A stretch of 49,219 nucleotides of DNA from Candidatus Methanoperedens sp. (GTDB lineage Archaea > Halobacteriota > Methanosarcinia > Methanosarcinales > Methanoperedenaceae): positions 1 through 49,219 of the forward strand of contig JAPMTS010000024.1 in assembly GCA_026552955.1 (NCBI GenBank), in the 5' to 3' direction. The notes beneath the pieces are model-generated. The model had not been told where the DNA came from. It saw only the letters and a list, made by a program, of their open reading frames with translations, and ran no database searches. Position numbers and translations under genes: made by a program. This document shows, in pieces, positions 8,846-16,993 of this stretch (its first letter is position 1; each line of letters starts with the position of its first letter).

Positions 8846-10281
8846 TCTAATCCCAGCTCTTTCCATATCTTATCGATCCGCGCTGTTACCACTGTATCCA
8901 TTTTCAAAGCATCCGGCCATTCTCGATTAAAACCTTCATCAGGTCCTTTTCGCGTGGCGTCAATTCCCATTTTGGAGCCAAGATTGGGAAGTGGCGATGC
9001 ATGGTCAAGTGTATCTGTTGGCGCTTTATCTATGATTGTAACATCCATGGCCGGATCCATCCGGGTTGTTGTCGCCCACAGGACTTCTCTCATATCCTGG
9101 ACATTCACGTCATCATCAAGTACGATAATAATCTTTGCAAACATCATCTGCCCCATTCCCCAAAGGGCGAACATGACCTTCTTTGCATGCCCCGGATAAC
9201 GCTTCTTTATTGATACGATGCAAAGGTTGTGGAATACAGCCTCAACAGGGAGGTTGATATCCACAATTTCAGGAAGCTGCGCTTTCATGAGCGGCAGGAA
9301 TATACGTTCAGTCGCCTTTCCAAGAAAGGCGTCTTCCATTGGCGGGATTCCAACAATAGTAGCATGGTAGATGGGATTTTTCCGGTGTGTAATGCATGTA
9401 ATATGGAATACAGGGAATTCATCCGCAAGAGAATAATATCCTGTATGATCCCCAAAAGGTCCTTCTCTTAGCCGCTCTTTTTCATCCACATAGCCTTCAA
9501 GTACGATCTCGGCATGAGAGGGCACATAAAGATCAACGTTTTCACATTTTACGAGTTCCACGTTCTTTTTTCGAAGGAAACCCGCAAACATCATCTCATC
9601 AATAGTATCCGGAAGAGGAGCAGTAGCGCTATACACAACAGAAGGGTCAGCTCCTATTGCAACCGCAACTTCAATTTTCCCGTTACCATCGGCATAATCC
9701 CTCGCGCCGTGTTTATGGATATGCCAGTGCATGCCTGTGGTCTTGCCGTCATATACCTGCATCCTGTACATTCCTACATTCTGCTTCCCGGTTTTTGGAT
9801 TTTTTGTGAATACAAGGGGAAGTGTTATGAAGGAGCCCCCATCACCCGGCCAGCATTTCAATATGGGAAAATCATTGAGAGAGAAGTTATCCCTGAGAAT
9901 TACTTCTTTGCAGGGGCCTGATTTTACATATTTTGGAGCAAATGATGTAAGTTCAACCACCTCCGGAAGCTTCTTAATTCCTTCCCATAATCCCGATGGA
10001 GCTTCAAATTCCATAAGTTTGCGGATTCTTGCCCCGATTTCTTCAAGATCATTTACACCAAGTGCAAGGCACATTCTTTCCATAGTACCGAAGGCATTGG
10101 CAAATACAGGCATCCTGTAGCCTGAGACATTTTCAAATAAAATAGCAGGGCCGTTATTTTTCACGCATCTGTCAAGAATTTCAGTAATTTCGAGCTGGGC
10201 ATTCACTTCAATTTTTATACGCTTAAGAAGACCTCTTTTTTCGAGAAGTTCAATAAATTCACGCAAATCCTTATAAGCCAC
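8842..10281 (-). CDS. ubiD: UbiD family decarboxylase
   Basis: The 479-residue protein has the normal length and build of prenylated-FMN-dependent UbiD decarboxylases. It carries the N-terminal DLREFIELLEKRG opening, the central Arg-containing GMYRMQVYDG and MHWHIHKHGA segments, and the active-site region REGPFGDHTGYYS with conserved acidic residues. In quinone pathways UbiD removes the carboxyl group from a polyprenylated hydroxybenzoate. With the UbiA gene on the same strand this fits, but UbiD homologues act on many aromatic acids. The cofactor-making partner UbiX was not seen in the window. The start is a GTG at 10281 that overlaps the upstream small gene's stop by one base (TAGTG), so translation is probably coupled. 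Confidence 0.9.
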   Translation of the reverse strand: MAYKDLREFIELLEKRGLLKRIKIEVNAQLEITEILDRCVKNNGPAILFENVSGYRMPVFANAFGTMERMCLALGVNDLEEIGARIRKLMEFEAPSGLWEGIKKLPEVVELTSFAPKYVKSGPCKEVILRDNFSLNDFPILKCWPGDGGSFITLPLVFTKNPKTGKQNVGMYRMQVYDGKTTGMHWHIHKHGARDYADGNGKIEVAVAIGADPSVVYSATAPLPDTIDEMMFAGFLRKKNVELVKCENVDLYVPSHAEIVLEGYVDEKERLREGPFGDHTGYYSLADEFPVFHITCITHRKNPIYHATIVGIPPMEDAFLGKATERIFLPLMKAQLPEIVDINLPVEAVFHNLCIVSIKKRYPGHAKKVMFALWGMGQMMFAKIIIVLDDDVNVQDMREVLWATTTRMDPAMDVTIIDKAPTDTLDHASPLPNLGSKMGIDATRKGPDEGFNREWPDALKMDTVVTARIDKIWKELGLD

Positions 10282-10523
10282 TATAAGACCTCAGGAATTC
10301 TGCTGTTTTCATCAGGTTTTTGTTTAAAAGAGGACGCTTTTTGAAGACAGGACCGGTGTATGTATCCAAGTTGTTTTTTCTTCCAGTTCCTGGATTCATC
10401 GCTCATTCCTTCAACGGGTTCGTAAATAATGAGCATGTTTTTTGCATCCTCAGGGAACATGAGTTTTACAAAATCATCGCATATCAGGCATTTTTTCCAC
10501 CGGGTATATTTTCGTTCTATCAT
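10281..10523 (-). CDS. Small Cys/His-containing protein upstream of ubiD
   Basis: This is an 80-residue protein that I do not recognise. It starts MIERKYTRWKKCLICDDF. CLIC near residue 13 and an HRSC near residue 56-59 could together bind one metal ion, and the C-terminal tail is polar. Its stop overlaps the ubiD start by one base, so the two genes are cotranscribed and probably translationally coupled. That suggests a role linked to the decarboxylase or its pathway, but no function can be assigned. The reading is supported by this tight junction and by the lack of a competing frame. A TATA-like AT-rich stretch lies upstream in the 10.5-10.6 kb region. Confidence 0.65.
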   Translation of the reverse strand: MIERKYTRWKKCLICDDFVKLMFPEDAKNMLIIYEPVEGMSDESRNWKKKQLGYIHRSCLQKASSFKQKPDENSRIPEVL

Positions 10524-10653
10524 GATATATTGACTGCGTTACGGGAATATATAAATATGCCGTTACGGCAGTTTATTTGAATTTTTCCCTGTAGGGAATA
10601 TAAGGACATTTGATAGATAATATGTCCGATTTTAATGCTCATCATCACTATGA

Positions 10654-10757
10654 CCGTAAACTATAAATACTTTAGTTCGCATAGATACGAATTGTAGTGG
10701 GCAGAGAAAATATTTTTTTTCGATACCACACCACCATAAATCCCAAAAGCCCACTAC
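10654..10757 (+). ncRNA. Candidate small RNA gene with own promoter, tandem copy 1
   Basis: CTATAAATAC (10661-10670) is a good archaeal TATA box with CCGTAAA upstream. About 25 bases downstream lies an imperfect palindrome TTCG-8nt-CGAA (10676-10691), then GTAGTGGGC (10694-10702), which pairs perfectly with GCCCACTAC (10749-10757). A run of eight T's and a CCACACCACC segment lie in the loop. No ORF with a ribosome site is present. Bases 10654-10719 differ from 10804-10869 at only three positions. Transcription and function are inferred. Confidence 0.5.
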
Positions 10758-10803
10758 CTCCTATTTAATAGTCATTGGTACATTATGCTCATGTTTACGA
10801 CAC

Positions 10804-10904
10804 CCGTAAACTATATATACTTTAGTTCGTATATATACGAATTGTAGTGGGCAGAGAAAATATTTTTTTCCATACCACCATAATCCCCTTTTCTGCCCAC
10901 GTAC
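10804..10904 (+). ncRNA. Candidate small RNA gene with own promoter, tandem copy 2
   Basis: This copy lies exactly 150 bp downstream of copy 1. The TATA box is CTATATATAC, and the overlapping palindrome TTCGTATATATACGAA (10826-10841) is perfect. The hairpin uses the same left arm, but a different right arm: GTGGGCA pairs with TGCCCAC, and an inner GAAAA pairs with TTTTC after a two-base bulge. The 3' arms of the two copies differ in sequence yet both keep pairing to the conserved 5' arm, which argues for a selected RNA structure. Confidence 0.5.
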
Positions 10905-10918
10905 CTATCCTGTAAGTA

Positions 10919-11146
10919 TCATTTTCTTAATTTTCCGCCGGCTATCTGTCCAGCTATATCAGATAATAGTAGCAATGGTATAACAGTCCAATTGAAACCT
11001 GAGAATATCCTTAATAAAAAAACAAATGGTACAGGTATATGAACTGCCATCATCCATTTTCTTGAGAACTTTGTAGCGTTGCTTCTCATATATCCAAACG
11101 GAATGTTAATCAAGAACACTATTAACATTAGTTCATTTATAGACAT
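10919..11146 (-). CDS. Small membrane protein of unknown function
   Basis: This is a 75-residue protein with a hydrophobic N-terminal segment (about 4-20), a basic middle (RSNATKFSRKW), a second hydrophobic stretch (about 32-45) and a third (about 50-66) ending in a basic GKLRK tail. It is probably an integral membrane protein with two to three helices. A good AGGAGAA-type ribosome site sits just upstream of the ATG at 11146 on the minus strand, which supports real translation. It stands alone between the tandem hairpin repeat and the enolase gene. The nearest small-RNA candidate runs toward its 3' end. No family could be named. Confidence 0.6.
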   Translation of the reverse strand: MSINELMLIVFLINIPFGYMRSNATKFSRKWMMAVHIPVPFVFLLRIFSGFNWTVIPLLLLSDIAGQIAGGKLRK

Positions 11147-11262
11147 TTTTCTTCTCCTATCCTTATCCTAATGTTTTTAGGCTATTCTTGAATATGTAGT
11201 TTGTGGTGGTCTGGAAATGATGGAGAGTCCGTAATTGATAGTAATGAAAAATTGCAGATTAT

Positions 11263-12510
11263 TCATACTCCCACAAATCGCGCCGCTTTCCCCAATTCCT
11301 CTTCTATCCTGAGCAACTGGTTATATTTTGCGTTCCTCTCGCTGCGCGCCGGCGCACCGGTTTTTATAAGCTCGGCGCCGATCGCGACCGAGATATCCGC
11401 AATAGTGGTGTCTTCGGTTTCTGCGGACCTGTGGCTTACTACGACCTTGAACCTGTTCTTTTGCGCAAGCTGCGCCGCATCAAATGCCTCTGAAAGAGTG
11501 CCAATCTGGTTCACCTTGAGGAGCAGTGCATTCCCAGCTTTCATTTTTATCCCCTTCTCAAGCCGCTTTACATTCGTCACAAAAAGATCATCGCCTATGA
11601 TTATGGTATTCTTTAATTTTTTTGTCAATTCAGCAAAATCCTGGAATGATTCCTCCTCAAAAGGATCTTCTAGTGAAAGGATCGGATATGTTTTGACAAG
11701 GTCAGAATAGAAATCCACCAATTCCCCGCCTGAGAATTTCTTTCCATCAACGTTATATTTACCATCCTTGTAGAACTCAGTGGCTGCAGAATCAAGGCCG
11801 ATTGTTATTTTCTTATTATAACCTGCTTCTTCTATAGCCCCGGCAAGAGCATCAAGCGCATCTGACGTATTCTTAAGAGGGGGAGCATATCCGCCTTCAT
11901 AGCCCACATTGACCGCTGAATTGCCATATTTTTTTGCAAGTATGGCGCCGAGTATATGGTATGTTTCAGCTCCCATGCGCAGTGCTTCTGAAAAAGTCTT
12001 TGCGCCGCCGGGCTGTATCATGAATTCCTGTATTGCAAGCTCATTACCTGCGTGTTTTCCGCCGTTGATCACATTCATGGTGGGAACAGGAAGTGTAAAT
12101 GCATTCGTTCCGCCAAGGTATCGGTATAGTGAAATACCGAGGGAATCAGCCGCCGCATGAGCAACACCAAGTGAAACCCCAAGAATGGCATTGGCGCCAA
12201 GCTTAGACTTGTTTTCCGTTCCGTCAAGTTCCAGCATTATTGCATCTATTTCGCGCTGGTCGCGTACGTCCAGGCCAAGGAGAGCTTGCGCTATTTCAGT
12301 ATTGACATTATTTATGGCTTTGACCACACCTTTGCCCAGGTATCTCTTATCCTTATCCCTTAGCTCAAGCGCTTCGAACGTGCCTGTGGACGCTCCTGAT
12401 GGAACGCTTGCGCGCCCAAATCCGCATTCTGTATAAACATCGACTTCAATGGTTGGATTTCCCCTTGAATCCAGGATTTCTCTTGAATGAATATGTTCAA
12501 TCGTAAACAA
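11263..12510 (-). CDS. eno: Enolase (phosphopyruvate hydratase)
   Basis: The 415-residue protein is a full-length enolase. It opens with IHSREILDSRGNPT, includes GGKHAGNELAIQEF near residues 150-165, the metal-site SLEDPFEEE segment, the VNQIGTLSEA strand with the catalytic Lys, and SHRSAETEDTTIAD near the end. It interconverts 2-phosphoglycerate and phosphoenolpyruvate, in gluconeogenesis or glycolysis. The start is a TTG at 12510. An AGGTGAT ribosome site seven bases upstream on the minus strand supports it, and no ATG is available before the first conserved strand. The gene is monocistronic by spacing: the next minus-strand gene is more than 100 bases downstream, and the upstream neighbour is divergent. 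Confidence 0.96.
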   Translation of the reverse strand: MFTIEHIHSREILDSRGNPTIEVDVYTECGFGRASVPSGASTGTFEALELRDKDKRYLGKGVVKAINNVNTEIAQALLGLDVRDQREIDAIMLELDGTENKSKLGANAILGVSLGVAHAAADSLGISLYRYLGGTNAFTLPVPTMNVINGGKHAGNELAIQEFMIQPGGAKTFSEALRMGAETYHILGAILAKKYGNSAVNVGYEGGYAPPLKNTSDALDALAGAIEEAGYNKKITIGLDSAATEFYKDGKYNVDGKKFSGGELVDFYSDLVKTYPILSLEDPFEEESFQDFAELTKKLKNTIIIGDDLFVTNVKRLEKGIKMKAGNALLLKVNQIGTLSEAFDAAQLAQKNRFKVVVSHRSAETEDTTIADISVAIGAELIKTGAPARSERNAKYNQLLRIEEELGKAARFVGV

Positions 12511-12624
12511 TGAATATCACCTTTTTGACTTAATAGTCTGAGACCCTACTTAATTCTAACGAAAAATTAAATCAAAAACATAATATTGAAACAACAATCA
12601 TACACAAATAAATTGGAGAAAAAT

Positions 12625-13413
12625 ATGGAAAATAAGCGATTTAAAAAATGGCATTTAACATTAAAAGTTTTGCCAATAGTAATCTTAATTATCTTTTTAA
12701 AACTTCTTGCCCATCAATTCAACCTGGAGTTCCTCACTTTAAATCCGTTATTTACCGGCATTGTTACTGCTAATATATTCCTCCTGGGTTTTCTCATCGC
12801 TGGTGTTTTGTCTGATTATAAGGAAAGTGAAAAATTACCCGGAGAGCTGGCAACGAGCATTGAAACGATCGTTGATGAATGTTTGATAATCTATAAGAGC
12901 AAGAAAGCAAAGCCGGCAGAAGAATGTTTACAGCATACTTTACAATTGATATGTTCCATTAACGACTGGTTTTACAAAAAAGAACATACAAGAGCATTAA
13001 TGGATAAACTTTCCAATTTTAATGATTTTTTCCTTGTTTTTGAGTCGTTAACCCAGGCGAATTTTATTGCCAGATTAAAACAGGAACAAACTGCTATCCG
13101 ACGCATATTGATCCGAATTCATACTATTCGTGAAACCTCTTTTGTATCGAGTGGCTATGCAATTGCAGAAGCAATTGCTCTAATTCTTGCTATCGGGCTA
13201 ATATTCGTCAAGATCGATCCTTTTTATGAGGCACTATTTTTTGTGAGTGCCATCACGTTCCTACAAATATATATGATCCTTTTAATTAAAGATCTTGATA
13301 ATCCATTCGATTATTATGGTGACGATAGAGGATACGACGAGGTTTCTTTAAAGCCTCTGTATGATTTAAAGGTAAGGATTGAAGAAAAAATAAGTTTGCA
13401 TATTTTAAAATAA
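12625..13413 (+). CDS. Bestrophin-like (DUF4239-like) membrane protein
   Basis: The protein is 262 residues from the ATG at 12625, chosen because a GGAG ribosome site precedes it; a TTG at 12586 would add 13 residues. Two membrane helices in the first 70 residues are followed by a helical cytosolic stretch of roughly 110 residues, then two more helices (about 180-225) and a polar tail. The segment GFLIAGVLSDYKESEK after the second helix and DNPFDYYG after the fourth resemble the bestrophin-like DUF4239 family, but the match is by eye. It is probably a channel or channel-like protein. Only 11 bases separate it from the metallophosphoesterase gene, so both are likely cotranscribed. Base composition is more AT-rich than the enolase side. 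Confidence 0.6.
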   Translation: MENKRFKKWHLTLKVLPIVILIIFLKLLAHQFNLEFLTLNPLFTGIVTANIFLLGFLIAGVLSDYKESEKLPGELATSIETIVDECLIIYKSKKAKPAEECLQHTLQLICSINDWFYKKEHTRALMDKLSNFNDFFLVFESLTQANFIARLKQEQTAIRRILIRIHTIRETSFVSSGYAIAEAIALILAIGLIFVKIDPFYEALFFVSAITFLQIYMILLIKDLDNPFDYYGDDRGYDEVSLKPLYDLKVRIEEKISLHILK

Positions 13414-13424
13414 AAATACAAGTT

Positions 13425-14426
13425 ATGAAAATAAAAAAACACAAAATCAATATAAATATTATCCTAATTATTATTAGTATAATAATATTATTAATAGCAT
13501 TTTATATTACCTCAATAATTCCAATTGAAATGTGTTCAGGAAATGATTGTCCAACTCAAACACCATCATCCGGGGTAATTCCAGCACAGGATAAATCGCC
13601 GGGTCTAACAATCGCATATATTGGCGATGCAGAACCTGAGAGTTCTTCTGATGTAAAAGAATTAACCAAAGACCTTAATCAGGTCATACCACAGTCACCA
13701 ACCGGTAGAGTGGATGCCATATTTTTTATGGGAGATATGACCAAAATATCACTAACAATAAAAGCTGTTGAGTCATCAGATGTAAATAATGTACCTGTAT
13801 ATTTTGTGATAGGAAATCATGAGGCTCAATCAAGCGATGAAACAGCTATAATTCGAGGAAGATATTCAGCTTCAATATTTCTATTAAATCCCGGACCGCC
13901 AGGAACAGATAAAACCACTTATTCGATGAATGTCGGAAATATGCATGTTATAAACATGAATGAATATTGGAATGGCGCAACAGATGATTCATATCTGAAA
14001 TATTCCTCAACTGATGGCGGTTATATTCCGGACACCTTATATGATTGGATGAGTGCTGACCTATCAAAAACATCTGATTGGAAAATAGTGGTTGGACATG
14101 ACCCATTGTATCCCAAGTCAAAACATGTAGGTAATTCGTTAGACGCAAATAAAGCCAACAGGGATAAACTTCAGGCATTATTTGAATCCAAAAATGTTGA
14201 CCTTTTCATCGGCGGGCATACCCATAACGCAGGTGTTCAAAACGTAAGAGGAGTATATCATGCCAATACAGGCGTAATCGGTCCAGGTGCTGATGGTTCA
14301 GGTGACGGGGTCGCATCAATTTCATATACTTATACTACTGCAAATAGCTTGATAGTGACAATAAAACAAGAAGATCCGACATGGAGTACACCAAGAACAT
14401 TAATAACAAAGACAATTAGCAGATGA
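13425..14426 (+). CDS. Membrane-anchored or secreted metallophosphoesterase
   Basis: The 333-residue protein has a basic start, one hydrophobic segment (about 9-32) as a signal anchor, then a calcineurin-like phosphoesterase domain. Visible metal-site motifs are FMGDMT (block II), GNHE (block III), VVGHDPLY and GGHTHN (last block). The first block reads IGDAEPE rather than the usual D-x-H, so one metal ligand may be altered. Its catalytic domain would face the outside of the cell. Substrates for the family range over nucleotides, phospholipids and phosphoproteins, and nothing here narrows this. It follows the bestrophin-like gene by 11 bases and overlaps the convergent deaminase gene by 11 bases. 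Confidence 0.83.
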   Translation: MKIKKHKININIILIIISIIILLIAFYITSIIPIEMCSGNDCPTQTPSSGVIPAQDKSPGLTIAYIGDAEPESSSDVKELTKDLNQVIPQSPTGRVDAIFFMGDMTKISLTIKAVESSDVNNVPVYFVIGNHEAQSSDETAIIRGRYSASIFLLNPGPPGTDKTTYSMNVGNMHVINMNEYWNGATDDSYLKYSSTDGGYIPDTLYDWMSADLSKTSDWKIVVGHDPLYPKSKHVGNSLDANKANRDKLQALFESKNVDLFIGGHTHNAGVQNVRGVYHANTGVIGPGADGSGDGVASISYTYTTANSLIVTIKQEDPTWSTPRTLITKTISR

Positions 14427-15681
14427 TGCCTGACTTTGCTTTTCTTGCATCCTCCATTATTTTTTCCTCATCAAAGCCAATTATTTTATGATCTTCCATT
14501 AATACTTTCCCATTTACTATTGTTGTTCTCACGTGACAGCCCGATCCCCCATTCACCAGCGAGCTAATAAGATCGCAAGATATGAATGTGGGCTCATCCA
14601 CATCTACAATAATGATATCTGCAAGGCACCCTGTCTTAAGCATCCCTGCATTTATCCCCATTGCTCGCGCACCATTCACCGTGGCCATTTCAAGCACTTG
14701 CAGCGCTGGCATAGTCCGCGGGTCCTTGCTCTTATGAAGCAGCGAAGCAGCCCTCATTTCCTTCCACATGTCAAGACTCACGCCTGATGCTGCGCCGTCA
14801 GTGCCCAGGGCTACATTTATGCCCTTTTCAAGCATTTCAGGGATACGCGCGATCCCGGCGCCAAGCGCCATATTGCTTGAAGGGCAATGAACGACGTTCA
14901 CCCCTTTATTTTTCAATATTCCAATATCGTCATCAGATAACCAGATGCAGTGTGCTGCGAGCACATTCGGGCCAAGCATGTTGATATCGTCCAGAAGGTT
15001 AACCGAGCACATCCCGTAACGTTTTTTCATCAAATTGAGTTCATCTTCCGTTTCAAGCACATGGATATGGATTCTTGTGCCTGTTTTTTCGGCCAGTTCC
15101 CTGACCTTGATCAAAAATTCTTTTGAACAGGATTCTGCAGAATGAGGTGCATACATCGTTGTTATCCTGCCCCGGGCTGCACCATCCCATTTTCTTACGA
15201 AATCTTCCCTGTTCTTAAGTTTAGTCCGGGAATCTTCATTGAGCCCTTGTATCATCCCATATCCCAGCGCTGCTCTCATGCCTGTTTCTTCTACAGCTTT
15301 TGCCACTTCATCCATATAAATATACATATCAGCAAACGATGTTGTCCCGGATCTTATCATCTCAAGCGCTCCAAGGCGCGCACCCGCCCGAACATCCCCA
15401 GGCGTGAGTTTCGCCTCAGCCATCCTGATTTTTTGGGTCCATTCCATATGAGGCAGGTCCCTGGCATACCCCCGTAAAAGCGTCATGGGAAGATGCGTGT
15501 GGGCATTGATAAGACCGGGCAATACTGCGCATCCTTTTGCGCTGATAACCTTTTGTGCGTCTTCTTTTATTTCCTTACCCACAAATGTTATGACACCATT
15601 TTCGATGCAAACTGTGCCATTTTCAATAATTGAACCATTCATTGTGAGCAATGTGCCCCCTTTGATTACCAGGTCTGCCAT
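14416..15681 (-). CDS. mtaD: 5-methylthioadenosine/S-adenosylhomocysteine deaminase (amidohydrolase)
   Basis: The protein is 421 residues from the ATG at 15681, where the family's usual MADLVIKGG opening begins; the frame runs 22 codons further upstream but into the promoter region. It is an amidohydrolase with NAHTHLPMTLLRG (the HxH metal site), HIHVLETEDE, AAHCIWLSDDD and LGTDGAASG (the catalytic Asp). The group deaminates S-adenosylhomocysteine, methylthioadenosine or 5'-deoxyadenosine to the inosine form and is used in methanogens to recycle SAM products. Its first bases lie 83 bp from the divergent argG start. Substrate preference among the three nucleosides cannot be read from the sequence. 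Confidence 0.88.
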   Translation of the reverse strand: MADLVIKGGTLLTMNGSIIENGTVCIENGVITFVGKEIKEDAQKVISAKGCAVLPGLINAHTHLPMTLLRGYARDLPHMEWTQKIRMAEAKLTPGDVRAGARLGALEMIRSGTTSFADMYIYMDEVAKAVEETGMRAALGYGMIQGLNEDSRTKLKNREDFVRKWDGAARGRITTMYAPHSAESCSKEFLIKVRELAEKTGTRIHIHVLETEDELNLMKKRYGMCSVNLLDDINMLGPNVLAAHCIWLSDDDIGILKNKGVNVVHCPSSNMALGAGIARIPEMLEKGINVALGTDGAASGVSLDMWKEMRAASLLHKSKDPRTMPALQVLEMATVNGARAMGINAGMLKTGCLADIIIVDVDEPTFISCDLISSLVNGGSGCHVRTTIVNGKVLMEDHKIIGFDEEKIMEDARKAKSGIIC

Positions 15682-15764
15682 GAATTGTACTAATAGCAGG
15701 TATAATAAAATAAGTTTTCCAGATGCAAAAACTTTTAATCTTCTCATGCTTTTAAGCTTAAACC

Positions 15765-16934
15765 ATGAAGAAAGTTGTACTTGCTTATTCAGGCGGACTT
15801 GACACCTCCGTGTGTATTCCCCTTTTAAAAGAACATTATGGCTGCGATTATGCCGTTACTGTTACGGTTGATGTGGGACAGCCGGAAAAAGAGATCGAGC
15901 TGGCAGAGATAAAAGCCCAGAAGATCAGCCAGAAACATTATACCATTGATGCTAAAGATGAATTCGTAAAAGATTATATTTTTCCTCTCATAAAGGCGAA
16001 CGGGAATTATGAAGGATATGTCCTTGGAACATCGATAGCACGTCCTCTTATAGCGAAAAAAGTCGTGGAGATAGCCCAAAAGGAAAAAGCTCAGGCTCTT
16101 GCCCATGGATGCACCGGGAAAGGGAATGACCAGTTGAGATTTGAGACCGTTTTCAGGAGCACTTCCTTTGAGGTTCTAGCCCCCATGCGAGATATGAACC
16201 TAACAAGGGAATGGGAAATGGAATATGCAAAAAAACACGGTATTCCTGTGGCTGCAAGCAAATCAAAACCATGGAGCGTGGATGAAAATATCTGGAGCAG
16301 AAGTATCGAAGGCGGAAGGCTTGAAGAACCGGATTTTATTCCACCTGAGGAGATATATGAATGGACGGTCTCCCCTGAAAAAGCACCTGCTGCTCAGATA
16401 ATTGACATTGGTTTTGAGAAAGGTGTCCCCATATCTCTTGACAGGGAAAAATCAGATGGCATTACATTGATCATGAAACTTAACAGGATTGGCGGCTCTC
16501 ATGGTGTTGGACGCACGGATATGATCGAGGACAGGGTTCTTGGAATAAAAGCGCGTGAGAACTATGAACATCCGGCAGCTACGATATTGCTGACAGCCCA
16601 TAAGGATCTTGAGAGACTCGTACTTACAAGGGATGAATTGAGATTTAAGAGCATCGTTGATGAAACATGGAGCGAGCTTGCATATAAAGGCCTTGTGGAT
16701 GAACCGCTGTATTCGGATCTGAACGCTTTTATCGATAAAACGCAGGAAAGAGTGACAGGGAACGTCAAAATGAGACTCTACAAAGGAAACGCCGGGGTTG
16801 TTGCAAGATTTTCACCCTATGCATTGTATTCTGCCGATATATCCTCATTTGACAGCAAGACCATTGACCAGAAGGATGCAGAGGGATTCTGCAAATATCA
16901 CGGCTTCCAGGCGCGGTTATTCAAAAAGCTGTGA
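15765..16934 (+). CDS. argG: Argininosuccinate synthase
   Basis: The 389-residue protein has the normal length for the family. It carries the ATP-binding N-type loop [10 protein letters not shown] at the N-terminus, [15 protein letters not shown] near residue 110, and [14 protein letters not shown] near residue 160. It joins citrulline and aspartate with ATP to give argininosuccinate, the penultimate step of arginine synthesis. An archaeal TATA-like ACTTTTAAT at 15731-15739 would place the transcription start within a few bases of the ATG, so the message may be nearly leaderless. It is divergent from the mtaD gene, and the next gene is convergent. No other arginine genes are in the window. 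Confidence 0.97.
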   Translation: MKKVVLAYSGGLDTSVCIPLLKEHYGCDYAVTVTVDVGQPEKEIELAEIKAQKISQKHYTIDAKDEFVKDYIFPLIKANGNYEGYVLGTSIARPLIAKKVVEIAQKEKAQALAHGCTGKGNDQLRFETVFRSTSFEVLAPMRDMNLTREWEMEYAKKHGIPVAASKSKPWSVDENIWSRSIEGGRLEEPDFIPPEEIYEWTVSPEKAPAAQIIDIGFEKGVPISLDREKSDGITLIMKLNRIGGSHGVGRTDMIEDRVLGIKARENYEHPAATILLTAHKDLERLVLTRDELRFKSIVDETWSELAYKGLVDEPLYSDLNAFIDKTQERVTGNVKMRLYKGNAGVVARFSPYALYSADISSFDSKTIDQKDAEGFCKYHGFQARLFKKL

Positions 16935-16993
16935 TGAGCTTCATGGTTCATTCAGGAACTAAAATCAAAAAATGTGGAAATTGAAAAAAAATT

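Noticed and set aside
10651-10910. CRISPR-like array in the repeat region
   Set aside because: There are only two units, 66 bases of near identity spaced by 150 bp, with clear promoter boxes. No short regular repeat-spacer pattern and no cas gene are present.
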